DNA of 38,514 nt from an uncultured Eubacteriales bacterium (GTDB taxonomy: Bacteria; Bacillota; Clostridia; Oscillospirales; Acutalibacteraceae), in contig ONSY01000089.1 of NCBI GenBank assembly GCA_900320605.1, positions 1-38,514 on the forward strand, given 5' to 3'. Below the pieces are notes generated by a model, which was not told the origin of the DNA, did not search any database, and worked only from the letters and a program-made list of their open reading frames with translations. The translations under genes and the position numbers were made by a program. Positions 30,683 to 38,225 of this stretch are shown here, one piece after another (within the stretch, counting starts at the first letter, position 1; each line of letters opens with the position of its first letter).

Positions 30683-33349
30683 TCACAGAAGCAGCGTCCG
30701 AATAAACATTCCGAGCGAAGCGATAAAGAAAAGAAGCATTCCAAGGTTGAAAACCGCCGGGCGAAGGCGCTCGCCGCGCCGCAATTCGCGCGATTCCGCT
30801 TCAAAACGGATATGTCTTCGCCGGACGATCAGGAGTATCAGACCGGCGATCGCAGCGCTGAAGAGAAGCGAAGCATAAACAAGATAGAGAAGGGTCCAGA
30901 TATTCAGAAGTGATGAGATCGTATCCGGATTGAAGGCCATCGGATTCTGAAGTGCTGAAAGGTCAATATGGCGCAGAATTTCCGGAGCCACAACACCGCC
31001 AAGTGTATTGATCAGGATATGCAGCGCAACCGAATACCGGAGCTTTCCGGACATAAGGTATAAATATCCAAACAGAAGCCCCAGTCCGAACGCGTAGAAA
31101 AACTGGGAGAGGTTTCCGTGGAGCAGACCGAACAGCAGCGCCGACATCACTACCGCGGATTTTCCTCCGAAAACATGCATGCGGTCGATCAGGACTTTTC
31201 TGAACAGCAGTTCCTCAATAACCGGCCCGATCAGAGCGACGAACAGCGCGCGCAGAACAACCGAATCACCGGAAAGGATCGTTTCTATCGGATTCACGAT
31301 TTCCTTGCCCGCGATACGTCCGATAAGGAGATTGACGAAAACACCGATAAGGTTTCCAGCGTACATCAGGAAAAACGCGATCAGAATCGCCCGGAAATAT
31401 CTTCCCGCGCCGAAACGTCTTTTGAGGATCGGAGGCGGCAGCGGCTTTTTCATCAAAACCACGCCTGCCGGGATCGCCACCAGATACATCGGCAGAAAAC
31501 CGATCACCCAGGTATAGAGGGGGCTCCGGGAAAAACCAGGCGCTGCAGCATTCAGAATCATCATCAGCGCATATTCCAGTATAACCGTAAGGATCACAAC
31601 CGCAAAAAGCCCGAATCCGATCCTGGAATAATGTTGTTTTGCCTCTTTCGGATCTCCGAATGTGCTGGCCCGTTCCCGGGCGGGACCCGGCCTCGGATCG
31701 ATAAACCGGGGAGAAAACGCGGAAAACAGGAACCCCAGTCCGAGATTGAGAACTGCGGCGATCAGAACCATCGGCAGGAACAGATTCATCGCAAGACCGA
31801 CAGCTATCAGCGCGATATCGGGCAGAAGCCCGAAGTAGATGAAAAAGATCTGAATCATCTGCTTAAGTGTCTTGCCCGCTGACGCCGGTGTGGAAACACC
31901 GATAAACGTTCCGACAGAGGTGGAATAGAAATCAATCGTCACGATAAAAAGAATCCACAGGAAAGACGTCGCAGGATTCGCGAAGAGGATCAGTGTTCCG
32001 GCCAAAACCCCGGGGATCAGATCCATTGCGCAGCAGGCGCATCCGCCGAGCAATGAATAGAAAATCTTGCTCCATGTACTTTCCGGAATCAGAAGGAAGT
32101 GATCCATCCTGACATCCTGCTCAAGCGGATTCCCGAGCGACCGGAAGAAACTGATTGCCGCGAGCAGCAGTGCCGTGGGGATGAAGCTCTGCGTCTTAAA
32201 GATAAAACGGCAGGCAAGCGCCATTAGGATCGCAGCCGCAAGATAAGTCTCAGAGGTTTTCGTGAAAATACGCAGGTGTGCGAAACGGAAACGGTTATAG
32301 ATCGCTTTCCAGAAGAAAACCGAGGCACCCTCTCCGCGTGTCATCCCGTCGCGGACCAGTTTCTCGCTGCGGTCCTTTTTACGGCGGCGCAGTGCGGACT
32401 TCTCCGATCTTGCCGCCTCCAGAAGTTCCGCCGTCTCCTCGGACTTTTTCATTGCGTCCTCGTAAAAATCAGCCTTTATCCGGTAAACAATCAGAACCAG
32501 CAAGACCGCGCAGAGGATCAGAAGTACAAAACTGACTGCCGCGAAAAGATAATTTCCCTCTTCCATATAGAACGGAAGACCTTTGAGCCATCCCCAGACG
32601 GGAATCAGACGCGACACTCCGGAGTTGAAGAAACCGCACGCAGCTTCAAAAAACGTTCCTCCGCTGGTTTTGAAATATACCGCATATCCCGCCAGAATCA
32701 GTCCGATCAGGATATACAGCCCTCTGCGCAGGTTGGATTTCAGACGCGGATGAGTGCTTGAAAGCGTATATAGAAGCACCTGAAGGAAACGTCCGATGAC
32801 AATCGTAAGAATCCAGGCAAGAATCGCAGATATTCCCGCAGACAGTGTCATTCCGAGATTCAGGACAAGATTCGGAAGCTGAAACGCAAGATAAATACTG
32901 GAAAGCAGCGCTACACCGAGCTGTGTCATCAATCGGAAAACTAGAACAGATTGCGGCTTTAATGGTGAGGGGAAAAGAATATTCACATCTGCCGGAAGAA
33001 ATATTCTGCTCCCGTTCTTATCCGCGCTGAGCATTTCAAAAATAAGAACGGCAAGAACGATTCCTCCGAGTACAAGCTCAGCGATCTGCATTTTGTCTTC
33101 CGTATGAACCATCGAAGGAATGTCGATCACCAGCTCGTCTTCCGGTTCCTGCTCCATTGAGGAGCTTTCCGGTTCACTCACTGCGGCAGGCACATTCTCC
33201 TGTGCAAGATCTGCGATTGTCGCAGCGCCGAAGCCGATCAGCCCGCCGATCACAGCGCAGGCGAGTATAAAAATGAGAATCCAGGACTTGAACAGCTTTT
33301 TCAGCTGGTTTTTAAACGCATGCAGCGTATAATAGGCGAAGAGTCTCAT
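30683..33349 (-). CDS. ABC exporter permease fused to a CPBP (Abi) intramembrane protease
   Basis: The 888-residue membrane protein has two parts. Residues 1-545 look like a putative ABC exporter permease (PF16962-like): an N-terminal AYYTLHAFKNQLKKLFKSW, many helices, and a charged cytoplasmic region at about 295-335. Residues 570-800 form a CPBP/Abi domain with motif 1 EELLFRKVL (Glu712, Glu713, Arg717), motif 2 FGLLHGNLSQF (His744) and motif 3 HILIN (His777, Asn781), so the catalytic set is intact. Such CPBP proteins include CAAX-type and bacteriocin-immunity proteases. Fusion to an ABC permease is unusual. The ATG overlaps the ATPase stop (ATGA), so both act as one system. Confidence 0.85.
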   Translation of the reverse strand: MRLFAYYTLHAFKNQLKKLFKSWILIFILACAVIGGLIGFGAATIADLAQENVPAAVSEPESSSMEQEPEDELVIDIPSMVHTEDKMQIAELVLGGIVLAVLIFEMLSADKNGSRIFLPADVNILFPSPLKPQSVLVFRLMTQLGVALLSSIYLAFQLPNLVLNLGMTLSAGISAILAWILTIVIGRFLQVLLYTLSSTHPRLKSNLRRGLYILIGLILAGYAVYFKTSGGTFFEAACGFFNSGVSRLIPVWGWLKGLPFYMEEGNYLFAAVSFVLLILCAVLLVLIVYRIKADFYEDAMKKSEETAELLEAARSEKSALRRRKKDRSEKLVRDGMTRGEGASVFFWKAIYNRFRFAHLRIFTKTSETYLAAAILMALACRFIFKTQSFIPTALLLAAISFFRSLGNPLEQDVRMDHFLLIPESTWSKIFYSLLGGCACCAMDLIPGVLAGTLILFANPATSFLWILFIVTIDFYSTSVGTFIGVSTPASAGKTLKQMIQIFFIYFGLLPDIALIAVGLAMNLFLPMVLIAAVLNLGLGFLFSAFSPRFIDPRPGPARERASTFGDPKEAKQHYSRIGFGLFAVVILTVILEYALMMILNAAAPGFSRSPLYTWVIGFLPMYLVAIPAGVVLMKKPLPPPILKRRFGAGRYFRAILIAFFLMYAGNLIGVFVNLLIGRIAGKEIVNPIETILSGDSVVLRALFVALIGPVIEELLFRKVLIDRMHVFGGKSAVVMSALLFGLLHGNLSQFFYAFGLGLLFGYLYLMSGKLRYSVALHILINTLGGVVAPEILRHIDLSALQNPMAFNPDTISSLLNIWTLLYLVYASLLFSAAIAGLILLIVRRRHIRFEAESRELRRGERLRPAVFNLGMLLFFIASLGMFIRTLLL

Positions 33350-34092
33350 GGCGCGTTCTCCTCTTCCGGTTCGGGATTCTGCATCTCATGCGCCGCAATC
33401 CCTTCGGTAACCTCAAAGAAAAGCTCTTCCAGAGTCCGGGCGCTGCCCTCCAGTTCGGAACGTGTGACGTTTGCGCAGATTCTCCCGTTCTGCATAATGA
33501 TCGTTCTGTCCCAAAGCATATCAACACTGTCAATGATATGCGTCGAGACAAGGAGCGTTTTTCCTTCGGAACGCATCTGCTCGATCATGTTTTTCAGTTC
33601 CTTGATCGCATGGGGATCGAGGCCGATCATCGGCTCATCCAGCAGCAGCACCTGCGGATCGGGAAGCAGACCGAGACAGATATTGAGTTTCTGCTGCATG
33701 CCTTTTGAAAGTTCATCCCCGAATTTTCGCGCCTTGTCCGTCAGCTCAAAACGCTGAAGCAGTTCCGCGGCCTTGTCTTTATAATTCTTCAGACGGTAGG
33801 CACGCGCCAGGAATTCAAGGTGTTCCGATACTGTCAGGTTCGGATATAATGTCGGCATCTCGGGTATATATCCCAAAAGCCGCCGCGCCTGCGGTGTTTT
33901 GTTCGGATAACCTCCTACTGTAATATCGCCGTCATAGCGCAGAAAACCGATGATCGCTTTCATGATCGTACTCTTTCCTGCCCCGTTCGGGCCAAGCAGA
34001 ACCGTTACGCTTCCGGGATCCAGTGCAAAACTCAGATCATCAACCGCGAGCTGTTTTCCATAGGATTTCGTGACGTGAGATACATTCAGCAT
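33346..34092 (-). CDS. ABC transporter ATP-binding protein
   Basis: The 248-residue ATPase has Walker A GPNGAGKST (34-42), signature LSKGMQQ (128-134), Walker B LLLDEP (Asp152, Glu153) and the H-loop STH. It belongs with ABC-2 type exporters of the CcmA class. The C-terminal tail (NPEPEEENAP) is acidic. The ATG at 34092 has an AGAGGA site. A start six codons earlier is possible but has no site. It is coupled to the permease-CPBP protein, so it most likely drives export by that protein. The substrate is unknown; a peptide is possible given the fused protease. Confidence 0.93.
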   Translation of the reverse strand: MLNVSHVTKSYGKQLAVDDLSFALDPGSVTVLLGPNGAGKSTIMKAIIGFLRYDGDITVGGYPNKTPQARRLLGYIPEMPTLYPNLTVSEHLEFLARAYRLKNYKDKAAELLQRFELTDKARKFGDELSKGMQQKLNICLGLLPDPQVLLLDEPMIGLDPHAIKELKNMIEQMRSEGKTLLVSTHIIDSVDMLWDRTIIMQNGRICANVTRSELEGSARTLEELFFEVTEGIAAHEMQNPEPEEENAP

Positions 34093-34214
34093 AACTATTC
34101 CTCTTTTCAAAGGCGCCTGAATAAACGCCTGCCTTTTTCATATTTTTAAATCCGACTAAAGCCGGCAGTTCTGACACCTTATGTGGTCTATGTATAAAAA
34201 AATTACCTGATCCG

Positions 34215-34223
34215 ATTATATCA
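34215..34223 (-). promoter_or_regulatory. Extended -10 promoter of the ABC exporter unit
   Basis: A perfect TATAAT (34215-34220) with TGA before it lies on the minus strand, about 123 nt before the ATPase ATG. No good -35 is seen. The long leader holds a palindrome AGGCGCCT (34111-34118) and a GCCGGC (about 34162), but no known riboswitch motif. Confidence 0.55.
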
Positions 34224-34245
34224 TAATCCACTCACAAAGCAAATC

Positions 34246-34276
34246 CACAAGAAAAGCCGCCCGGCATGGACGGCTT
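34246..34276 (-). terminator. Terminator of metQNI
   Basis: An 8-bp stem (34269-34276 with 34254-34261, one G-U pair) is followed on the minus strand by TTTCTTG, 12 nt after the metI stop. Confidence 0.75.
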
Positions 34277-34288
34277 CGCTCATTCTTT

Positions 34289-34996
34289 TCATCGGTTTTT
34301 CAGGCGTTTGTCGGTTTTGATTGCAAGGTGGGTTCCGACGCTCTGGAAAATCTGAACCAGCAGAATCAGAAGAATAACCGCCGCAATCATGATCAGATAC
34401 TTGTATCGATAGTAACCGTAGTTGATTGCGATCTTTCCGAGTCCGCCTCCGCCGATCGCGCCGCTCATTGCCGTATATCCGAGAATCGTTGTAATCGCGA
34501 TAGATGCATTCGATATCAGTGACGGAACACTTTCCGGGATCATTACCTTCACGACAATCTGCAGCGGGGTCGCACCCATGCTCTGAGCCATCTCGATAAT
34601 ATTCGGATTGACTTCCCTGAGACTTGATTCCGCAAGCCGGGCTATAAACGGGAACGCCGCAATCACAAGCGGAACAATAGACGCGACAGTTCCGACCGAC
34701 GTTCCTACGATGAGCCGTGTCAGAGGAACCACAGTGATCATCAGGATCAGGAAAGGAACGGAACGTAGAAGATTGATCACTGTATTGAGAACACTCATAA
34801 CACCTTTCGGAAGCGGCCGGATTCCGCCTTTTTCTCCGGTTACCAGAAGGATTCCGAGCGGCAGACCGATCAGAATCGCAAACAGCGTGGAAAGAATCGT
34901 CGCATATAGTGTCTCCCAGATTGCAAACGCAAACTGGGTTCTGATGATTTCCAGCGCCTCCTGAACACTTTCGGAAAGAAACCATTCACGGATCAT
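34289..34996 (-). CDS. metI: Methionine ABC transporter permease MetI
   Basis: The 235-residue permease has five membrane helices. The ATPase-contact loop EMAQSMGATPLQIVVKVMIP contains the conserved EAxxxxG form. The MetI-like parts GILLVTGEKGG, INLLRSVPFLILM and GYTAMSGAIGGGGLGKIAI are clear. It forms the membrane channel of the D/L-methionine importer with MetN. Its ATG overlaps the metN stop (ATGA) and has an AGGAGG site 10 nt upstream. Confidence 0.96.
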   Translation of the reverse strand: MIREWFLSESVQEALEIIRTQFAFAIWETLYATILSTLFAILIGLPLGILLVTGEKGGIRPLPKGVMSVLNTVINLLRSVPFLILMITVVPLTRLIVGTSVGTVASIVPLVIAAFPFIARLAESSLREVNPNIIEMAQSMGATPLQIVVKVMIPESVPSLISNASIAITTILGYTAMSGAIGGGGLGKIAINYGYYRYKYLIMIAAVILLILLVQIFQSVGTHLAIKTDKRLKNR

Positions 34997-35991
34997 TCCC
35001 CGCTCACCTCCTGAACCGACACTTCACTGTCCTGTGAAAGATAATCAACTGCTTCAGCTATCTGCTCCTGAGGAACGCTCAAAAGCATTGAACCATAGAT
35101 TTTCTCGCCGATACTGCGTGTGGCGGCATAGGAAATATTCGCTTCAATCCCTTTTTCAACTGCCATTCTTGCAATCAGCGGCCGTCCGGTTGCCGAAGCT
35201 CCGTTGAAAACGACACGGATCAGCCTTCCGTTCCCCTGCGCGGCTATATCAATGTCACCCTCGGGGTAGACGAGTTTTCGCGCAGCGGAGGATTTCGGTC
35301 TTGAGAATACCTCACCGACCTCCCCCTGCTCGGCAACAACGCCTTCCTCAAGGATTGCGACATGTTTGCAGATCGATTCGACCACGCTCATCTGATGTGT
35401 GATGATAACAACAGTGATTCCTGTCTTCTCATTGACTTCCCGAATGAGTTCCAGAATTGAGTGGGTGGTTGTAGGATCGAGAGCACTGGTTGCCTCATCG
35501 CAGAGGAGCACCTTTGGCTCTGTCGCGAGAGCGCGGGCTATCGCGATACGCTGCTGCTGACCACCGGAAAGCTGAGACGGATAACTTCCCGCCTTCTCCG
35601 AAAGGCCGACAATCTCGAGAAGTTCGAGGGCACGTTTTTTCGCTTTCGCCCGGGGAACGCCCGCAAGCTCCAGAGGGAAACAGATGTTTTTTAGACATGT
35701 TTTCTGCTGGAGCAGATTGAAGCTCTGGAAAATCATCGTCACTTTACGGCGTACCTGACGAAGCTCTTTCTCAGAAAGGCTTCCAAGATCCACACCATCA
35801 ATCACAACGCGTCCGGCGGTAGGCTTTTCAAGCATGTTGATGCAGCGGACAAGCGTACTTTTTCCGGCACCGCTCATGCCGATGATTCCAAAGATATCAC
35901 CGTCCGGAATTGAAATGGATACATCCCGCAGGGCTTCTATCGTTCCGTCAGAGGTTGAAAACGTTTTTGAAAGATGTTCAAGTTCAATCAT
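34993..35991 (-). CDS. metN: Methionine ABC transporter ATP-binding protein MetN
   Basis: The 332-residue ATPase has Walker A GMSGAGKST (38-46), signature LSGGQQQR (141-148), Walker B LLCDEATSALDP (Asp165, Glu166) and a C-terminal NIL domain (about 255-325), which in characterised MetN binds methionine and inhibits transport. It powers methionine uptake with MetI and MetQ. The ATG lies 36 nt after the metQ stop with a weak GGGGG site about 11 nt upstream. Genes are ordered Q-N-I, while N-I-Q is more usual. Confidence 0.97.
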   Translation of the reverse strand: MIELEHLSKTFSTSDGTIEALRDVSISIPDGDIFGIIGMSGAGKSTLVRCINMLEKPTAGRVVIDGVDLGSLSEKELRQVRRKVTMIFQSFNLLQQKTCLKNICFPLELAGVPRAKAKKRALELLEIVGLSEKAGSYPSQLSGGQQQRIAIARALATEPKVLLCDEATSALDPTTTHSILELIREVNEKTGITVVIITHQMSVVESICKHVAILEEGVVAEQGEVGEVFSRPKSSAARKLVYPEGDIDIAAQGNGRLIRVVFNGASATGRPLIARMAVEKGIEANISYAATRSIGEKIYGSMLLSVPQEQIAEAVDYLSQDSEVSVQEVSGE

Positions 35992-36027
35992 AGGGTCGTT
36001 TCCCCCACGTTTTTATATTTCTGAAAA

Positions 36028-36885
36028 TCAGCCTTTGATCGCATCCAGGCTTGTCTGCTTTCCTCCGTAGATGCCGAGCGGTTCCACATGGATCAGAGCA
36101 ACAGAAACAACATGTGTATTGTTTTCCTTGTTGAAATCATCAAGATAAGGCACATGCTGGAAATAGTTGGCGTCAAGCTCTCCGGAATCCACGACGAGAT
36201 TCGGCTGAACGTAATCGGTGAATTCAATGATTTTAAGAGAAATGTTTTTTTCAGCGAGAATTGTCTTCGCGATTTCGAGAATCTCGGCATGAGGTTTCGG
36301 AGAAGCCGCAACGGAGATTTCCTTACCCGCCAGCGCGGCATAATCGATCGATGAATCGTAGCCGTCGGTCGGATTATCGACAACGGAAACAACGGCGCCG
36401 TCATAGCTGTTCGCGATAAAATCGGCAACCTGCTGACTCTTTAATGCGGCGGCAAGCGCTTTGATCAGATCCGAATTCTCATTGCCTTCTTTAACGGCAA
36501 GAATATTCGCGTAAGCGGAAGCGGAACCTTCGATGCCAAACGCGTCTTTGGTGGGATTGAGACCGGCGTCAATCGCATAGTTCGAATTGATGATCGCATA
36601 GTCCACATCCGTACGGACGCTCGGCAGCTGCGCGGCTTCAACTTCGTTGAATTTCAGGTTATAGGGATTTTCCGCAATGTCAAGCGGGGTTGCTGTGATT
36701 CCGGCACCTTCCTTGAGCTTGATGTAACCGAGATTTTCAAGCAGCTGAAGGGCACGTGCTTCATTTGTGGTATCATTTGGAATTGCGATCGTGATTTCCT
36801 TTTTTGAGCTCGAACATCCGAAAAGTGAAAGCACCAGCACAAAAACCAGAACAAATGCCAACAGGGCGGATACAGTTTTTTTCAT
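36028..36885 (-). CDS. metQ: Methionine-binding lipoprotein MetQ (NlpA family)
   Basis: The 285-residue lipoprotein has a clear signal peptide with lipobox LFGC (Cys24). The mature NlpA-type binding protein shows ITIAIPNDTTNEARALQLLE, DYAIINSNYAIDAGL and a C-terminal two-domain fold. It captures methionine outside the cell for MetNI. The ATG at 36885 is set by the signal peptide. A longer frame to 37140 has no start signal and crosses the leader terminator. Expression likely depends on the leader described upstream: promoter at 37213, Met-rich leader ORF and terminator. Confidence 0.96.
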   Translation of the reverse strand: MKKTVSALLAFVLVFVLVLSLFGCSSSKKEITIAIPNDTTNEARALQLLENLGYIKLKEGAGITATPLDIAENPYNLKFNEVEAAQLPSVRTDVDYAIINSNYAIDAGLNPTKDAFGIEGSASAYANILAVKEGNENSDLIKALAAALKSQQVADFIANSYDGAVVSVVDNPTDGYDSSIDYAALAGKEISVAASPKPHAEILEIAKTILAEKNISLKIIEFTDYVQPNLVVDSGELDANYFQHVPYLDDFNKENNTHVVSVALIHVEPLGIYGGKQTSLDAIKG

Positions 36886-37008
36886 TTTCGTACACTCTCT
36901 TTCTGAATTTACAATGTTTCGGGGAGCTTTCAGGAGGATACACCGCATAGCGTATTCGTCAAATCCGTCAAGCAAGTCCCCGACAGTATTCTGAAAAGAT
37001 TCATCGTT

Positions 37009-37041
37009 AAAAAAACGGGAACTTCCAGCGAAGCCCCCGTT
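37009..37041 (-). terminator. Attenuator terminator in the metQNI leader
   Basis: On the minus strand an 11-bp stem (37031-37041 with 37014-37024, two G-U pairs) with a 6-nt loop runs directly into seven U. It lies between the leader ORF stop and metQ, where it would prevent expression unless an alternative fold forms. It is 123 nt upstream of the metQ ATG. Confidence 0.85.
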
Positions 37042-37056
37042 CAAGCCAATCATCGG

Positions 37057-37136
37057 GCGGTTAGATGAACCGCGGTGAAACGCTCTGGGAGAAAGCGGAA
37101 AAAGGCATCGCAAAATCTGCGCACGCTTCGGTGCGC
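37057..37136 (-). promoter_or_regulatory. Paired hairpins of the metQNI leader (candidate attenuator segments)
   Basis: Two hairpins lie in the leader transcript. GCGCAC/GTGCGC (37131-37136 with 37119-37124) starts 3 nt after the Cys codon that follows the Met run. GCGGTT/AACCGC (37068-37073 with 37057-37062) contains the leader stop codon. A stretch CUCCC-AGAG-CGUU (37079-37091) could pair 4+4 bp with the 5' arm of the terminator and act as an antiterminator. This pairing is weak on paper and unproven. Confidence 0.5.
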
Positions 37137-37171
37137 TCACACATCATCATGATCATACGAACCCTTTTCAT
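37061..37171 (-). CDS. Met-rich leader peptide of metQNI (36 aa)
   Basis: The ORF begins ATG at 37171, 6 nt after AAAGGGG, and encodes MKRVRMIMMMCERTEACAD followed by a 17-residue tail ending PRFI. Met occurs at codons 1, 6, 8, 9 and 10, five in the first ten codons. A consensus promoter lies just upstream, giving a short 5' end. The ORF is followed by a strong terminator before metQ, which encodes a methionine-binding protein. This is the classical layout of transcription attenuation by ribosome stalling at codons for the end product. I infer it acts in cis; the peptide need not have its own function. Confidence 0.7.
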   Translation of the reverse strand: MKRVRMIMMMCERTEACADFAMPFSAFSQSVSPRFI

Positions 37172-37212
37172 GGCGTTCCCCTTTCCGTAAAACTCTGAAT
37201 CAAAGCGTAATT

Positions 37213-37241
37213 ATCATAACATTACCGTGAATCAGTGTCAA
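37213..37241 (-). promoter_or_regulatory. Promoter of the metQNI leader
   Basis: Perfect TTGACA (37236-37241), 17-nt spacer, TATGAT (37213-37218) on the minus strand. The expected start near 37206 leaves about 35 nt before the leader peptide ATG. Confidence 0.85.
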
Positions 37242-37299
37242 GCCGTTTCGCCAAAATACAGCATCGGGTCGACTTCCAAACACATCTTCACAATGCCAA

Positions 37300-37500
37300 C
37301 TACTCATCCGCTTCCCAGAACAGCTCATCCAGTGTTTTCGAAAGCGCTTTGCAGATCGCCACACATAGCCGGATAGAGGGATTATAATCCCCTTTTTCAA
37401 TCAGATTGATTGTCTGACGAGAAACACCGACCATCTGTGCCAGTTTTTCCTGTGACAGATCCATTGCAGCACGCGCCGCTTTGAGCCGAAGGTTTTTCAT
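37300..37500 (-). CDS. XRE-family helix-turn-helix regulator (66 aa)
   Basis: The 66-residue protein is a single Cro/C1 helix-turn-helix: MKNLRLKAARAAMDLSQEKL, then AQMVGVSRQTINLIEKGDYN and IRLCVAICKALSKTLDELFW. It resembles Bacillus YgzD-type small regulators that sit beside a membrane protein gene. The ATG at 37500 has AGGA just before it and begins 1 nt after the stop of the membrane protein gene, so the two are co-translated. It has no sensing domain, so the membrane protein or a small ligand may control it. Autoregulation is likely given the repeats at the promoter. Confidence 0.93.
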   Translation of the reverse strand: MKNLRLKAARAAMDLSQEKLAQMVGVSRQTINLIEKGDYNPSIRLCVAICKALSKTLDELFWEADE

Positions 37501-37501
37501 C

Positions 37502-38017
37502 TTATTCCTGCTCCTTTTTTGAGAGGATAATCCGGATGAGCGTCGCCGCAAAAACGATGGCGAATGTAATCGCGCAGATCAGGCTGCACCAGTAGATCGA
37601 ACCGGGTTCTTTCTCCAGGGTGATCTCCCCCCTGAAAATCTTTACGCAGTTGGCGCTCTGGGAAAGAATCATTGCGGCGGACATGATGAGATAAGATGCC
37701 GGTCTCTGTTTTTCAGTAAAATAGGAATCATGGAAGATGTTATAGACTGCAAAAACAACGATTCCGAGAAAAACGGAAATCGTAAATGCCAGCATTGAAT
37801 ATGGAAGAAACTTCTCTCCTTTGATCGCCCGCAGCAGAATATATACGATATAGGCTCCGCAGAACGTATAGAGAGCATAGCGTGAGGCTTTACCCTGCAT
37901 GAGTTCCTGACGTTCGTCGAATTTTCCCTGTTTTCTGCGCTGGAAATACAGGATCACCGCAATCAGGATAAAAAGAACTGCAAAGATGAGAATCATCCAG
38001 AGACTATTCTGTTCCAT
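37502..38017 (-). CDS. Membrane protein coupled to the XRE regulator
   Basis: The 171-residue protein has four or five membrane helices: one at the N-terminus (about 7-25), then FDERQELMQGKASRYALYT in a cytoplasmic loop, followed by three or four further helices. The 'DERQ' loop before the second helix recurs in Firmicutes membrane proteins encoded beside small XRE regulators, but I know no function. The ATG at 38017 lies 6 nt after GAGGTGA. A TTG two codons earlier is less likely. It is the first gene of a two-gene unit with a well-formed promoter. Confidence 0.85.
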   Translation of the reverse strand: MEQNSLWMILIFAVLFILIAVILYFQRRKQGKFDERQELMQGKASRYALYTFCGAYIVYILLRAIKGEKFLPYSMLAFTISVFLGIVVFAVYNIFHDSYFTEKQRPASYLIMSAAMILSQSANCVKIFRGEITLEKEPGSIYWCSLICAITFAIVFAATLIRIILSKKEQE

Positions 38018-38048
38018 TAACAATCACCTCGTTTTGTTTTCTGTACAT

Positions 38049-38101
38049 ATTGTAATTCATATTACCTTATTTGTCAAGTATATTTTACATATTAACGTAA
38101 A
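38049..38101 (-). promoter_or_regulatory. Promoter with operator-like repeats for the XRE unit
   Basis: Perfect TTGACA (38072-38077), 17-nt spacer, TACAAT (38049-38054) on the minus strand. Inverted repeat GTAAT-4-ATTAC (38052-38065) overlaps the -10. A second, TTTAC-8-GTAAA (38084-38101), sits just upstream of the -35. Shared GTAA/TTAC half-sites suggest binding by the co-transcribed XRE protein. Confidence 0.65.
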
Positions 38102-38152
38102 TATTTTTCTATCCGCTATTTTCTTCCTTTTCGTTCATTTGGTTACGGAAAA

Positions 38153-38220
38153 GCCCGGCAGTCCTGAGATCAGCCGGGCAGAAGACAAAAACAGCGCAGG
38201 GATGCAACCGCTGCGCTGTT
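38153..38220 (-). terminator. Tandem terminators of the right-edge gene
   Basis: The first hairpin has a 10-bp stem AACAGCGCAG/CTGCGCTGTT (38211-38220 with 38190-38199), followed on the minus strand by TTTG. The second has a 7-bp GC stem (38173-38179 with 38153-38159), followed by TTTTCC. Both lie directly after the stop of the partial gene. Confidence 0.8.
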
Positions 38221-38225
38221 GGTTC

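Noticed and set aside
36886-37140. Upstream extension of metQ to 370 residues
   Set aside because: It lacks a signal peptide at its start, crosses the leader terminator, and the ATG at 36885 begins a standard lipoprotein signal.
37009-37206. T-box or SAM-I riboswitch upstream of metQ
   Set aside because: ACCGCGGUU resembles a T-box fragment, but no UGGN bulge, AGUA or GNUG motif is visible, and no SAM-I core is visible. A structural search could still change this.
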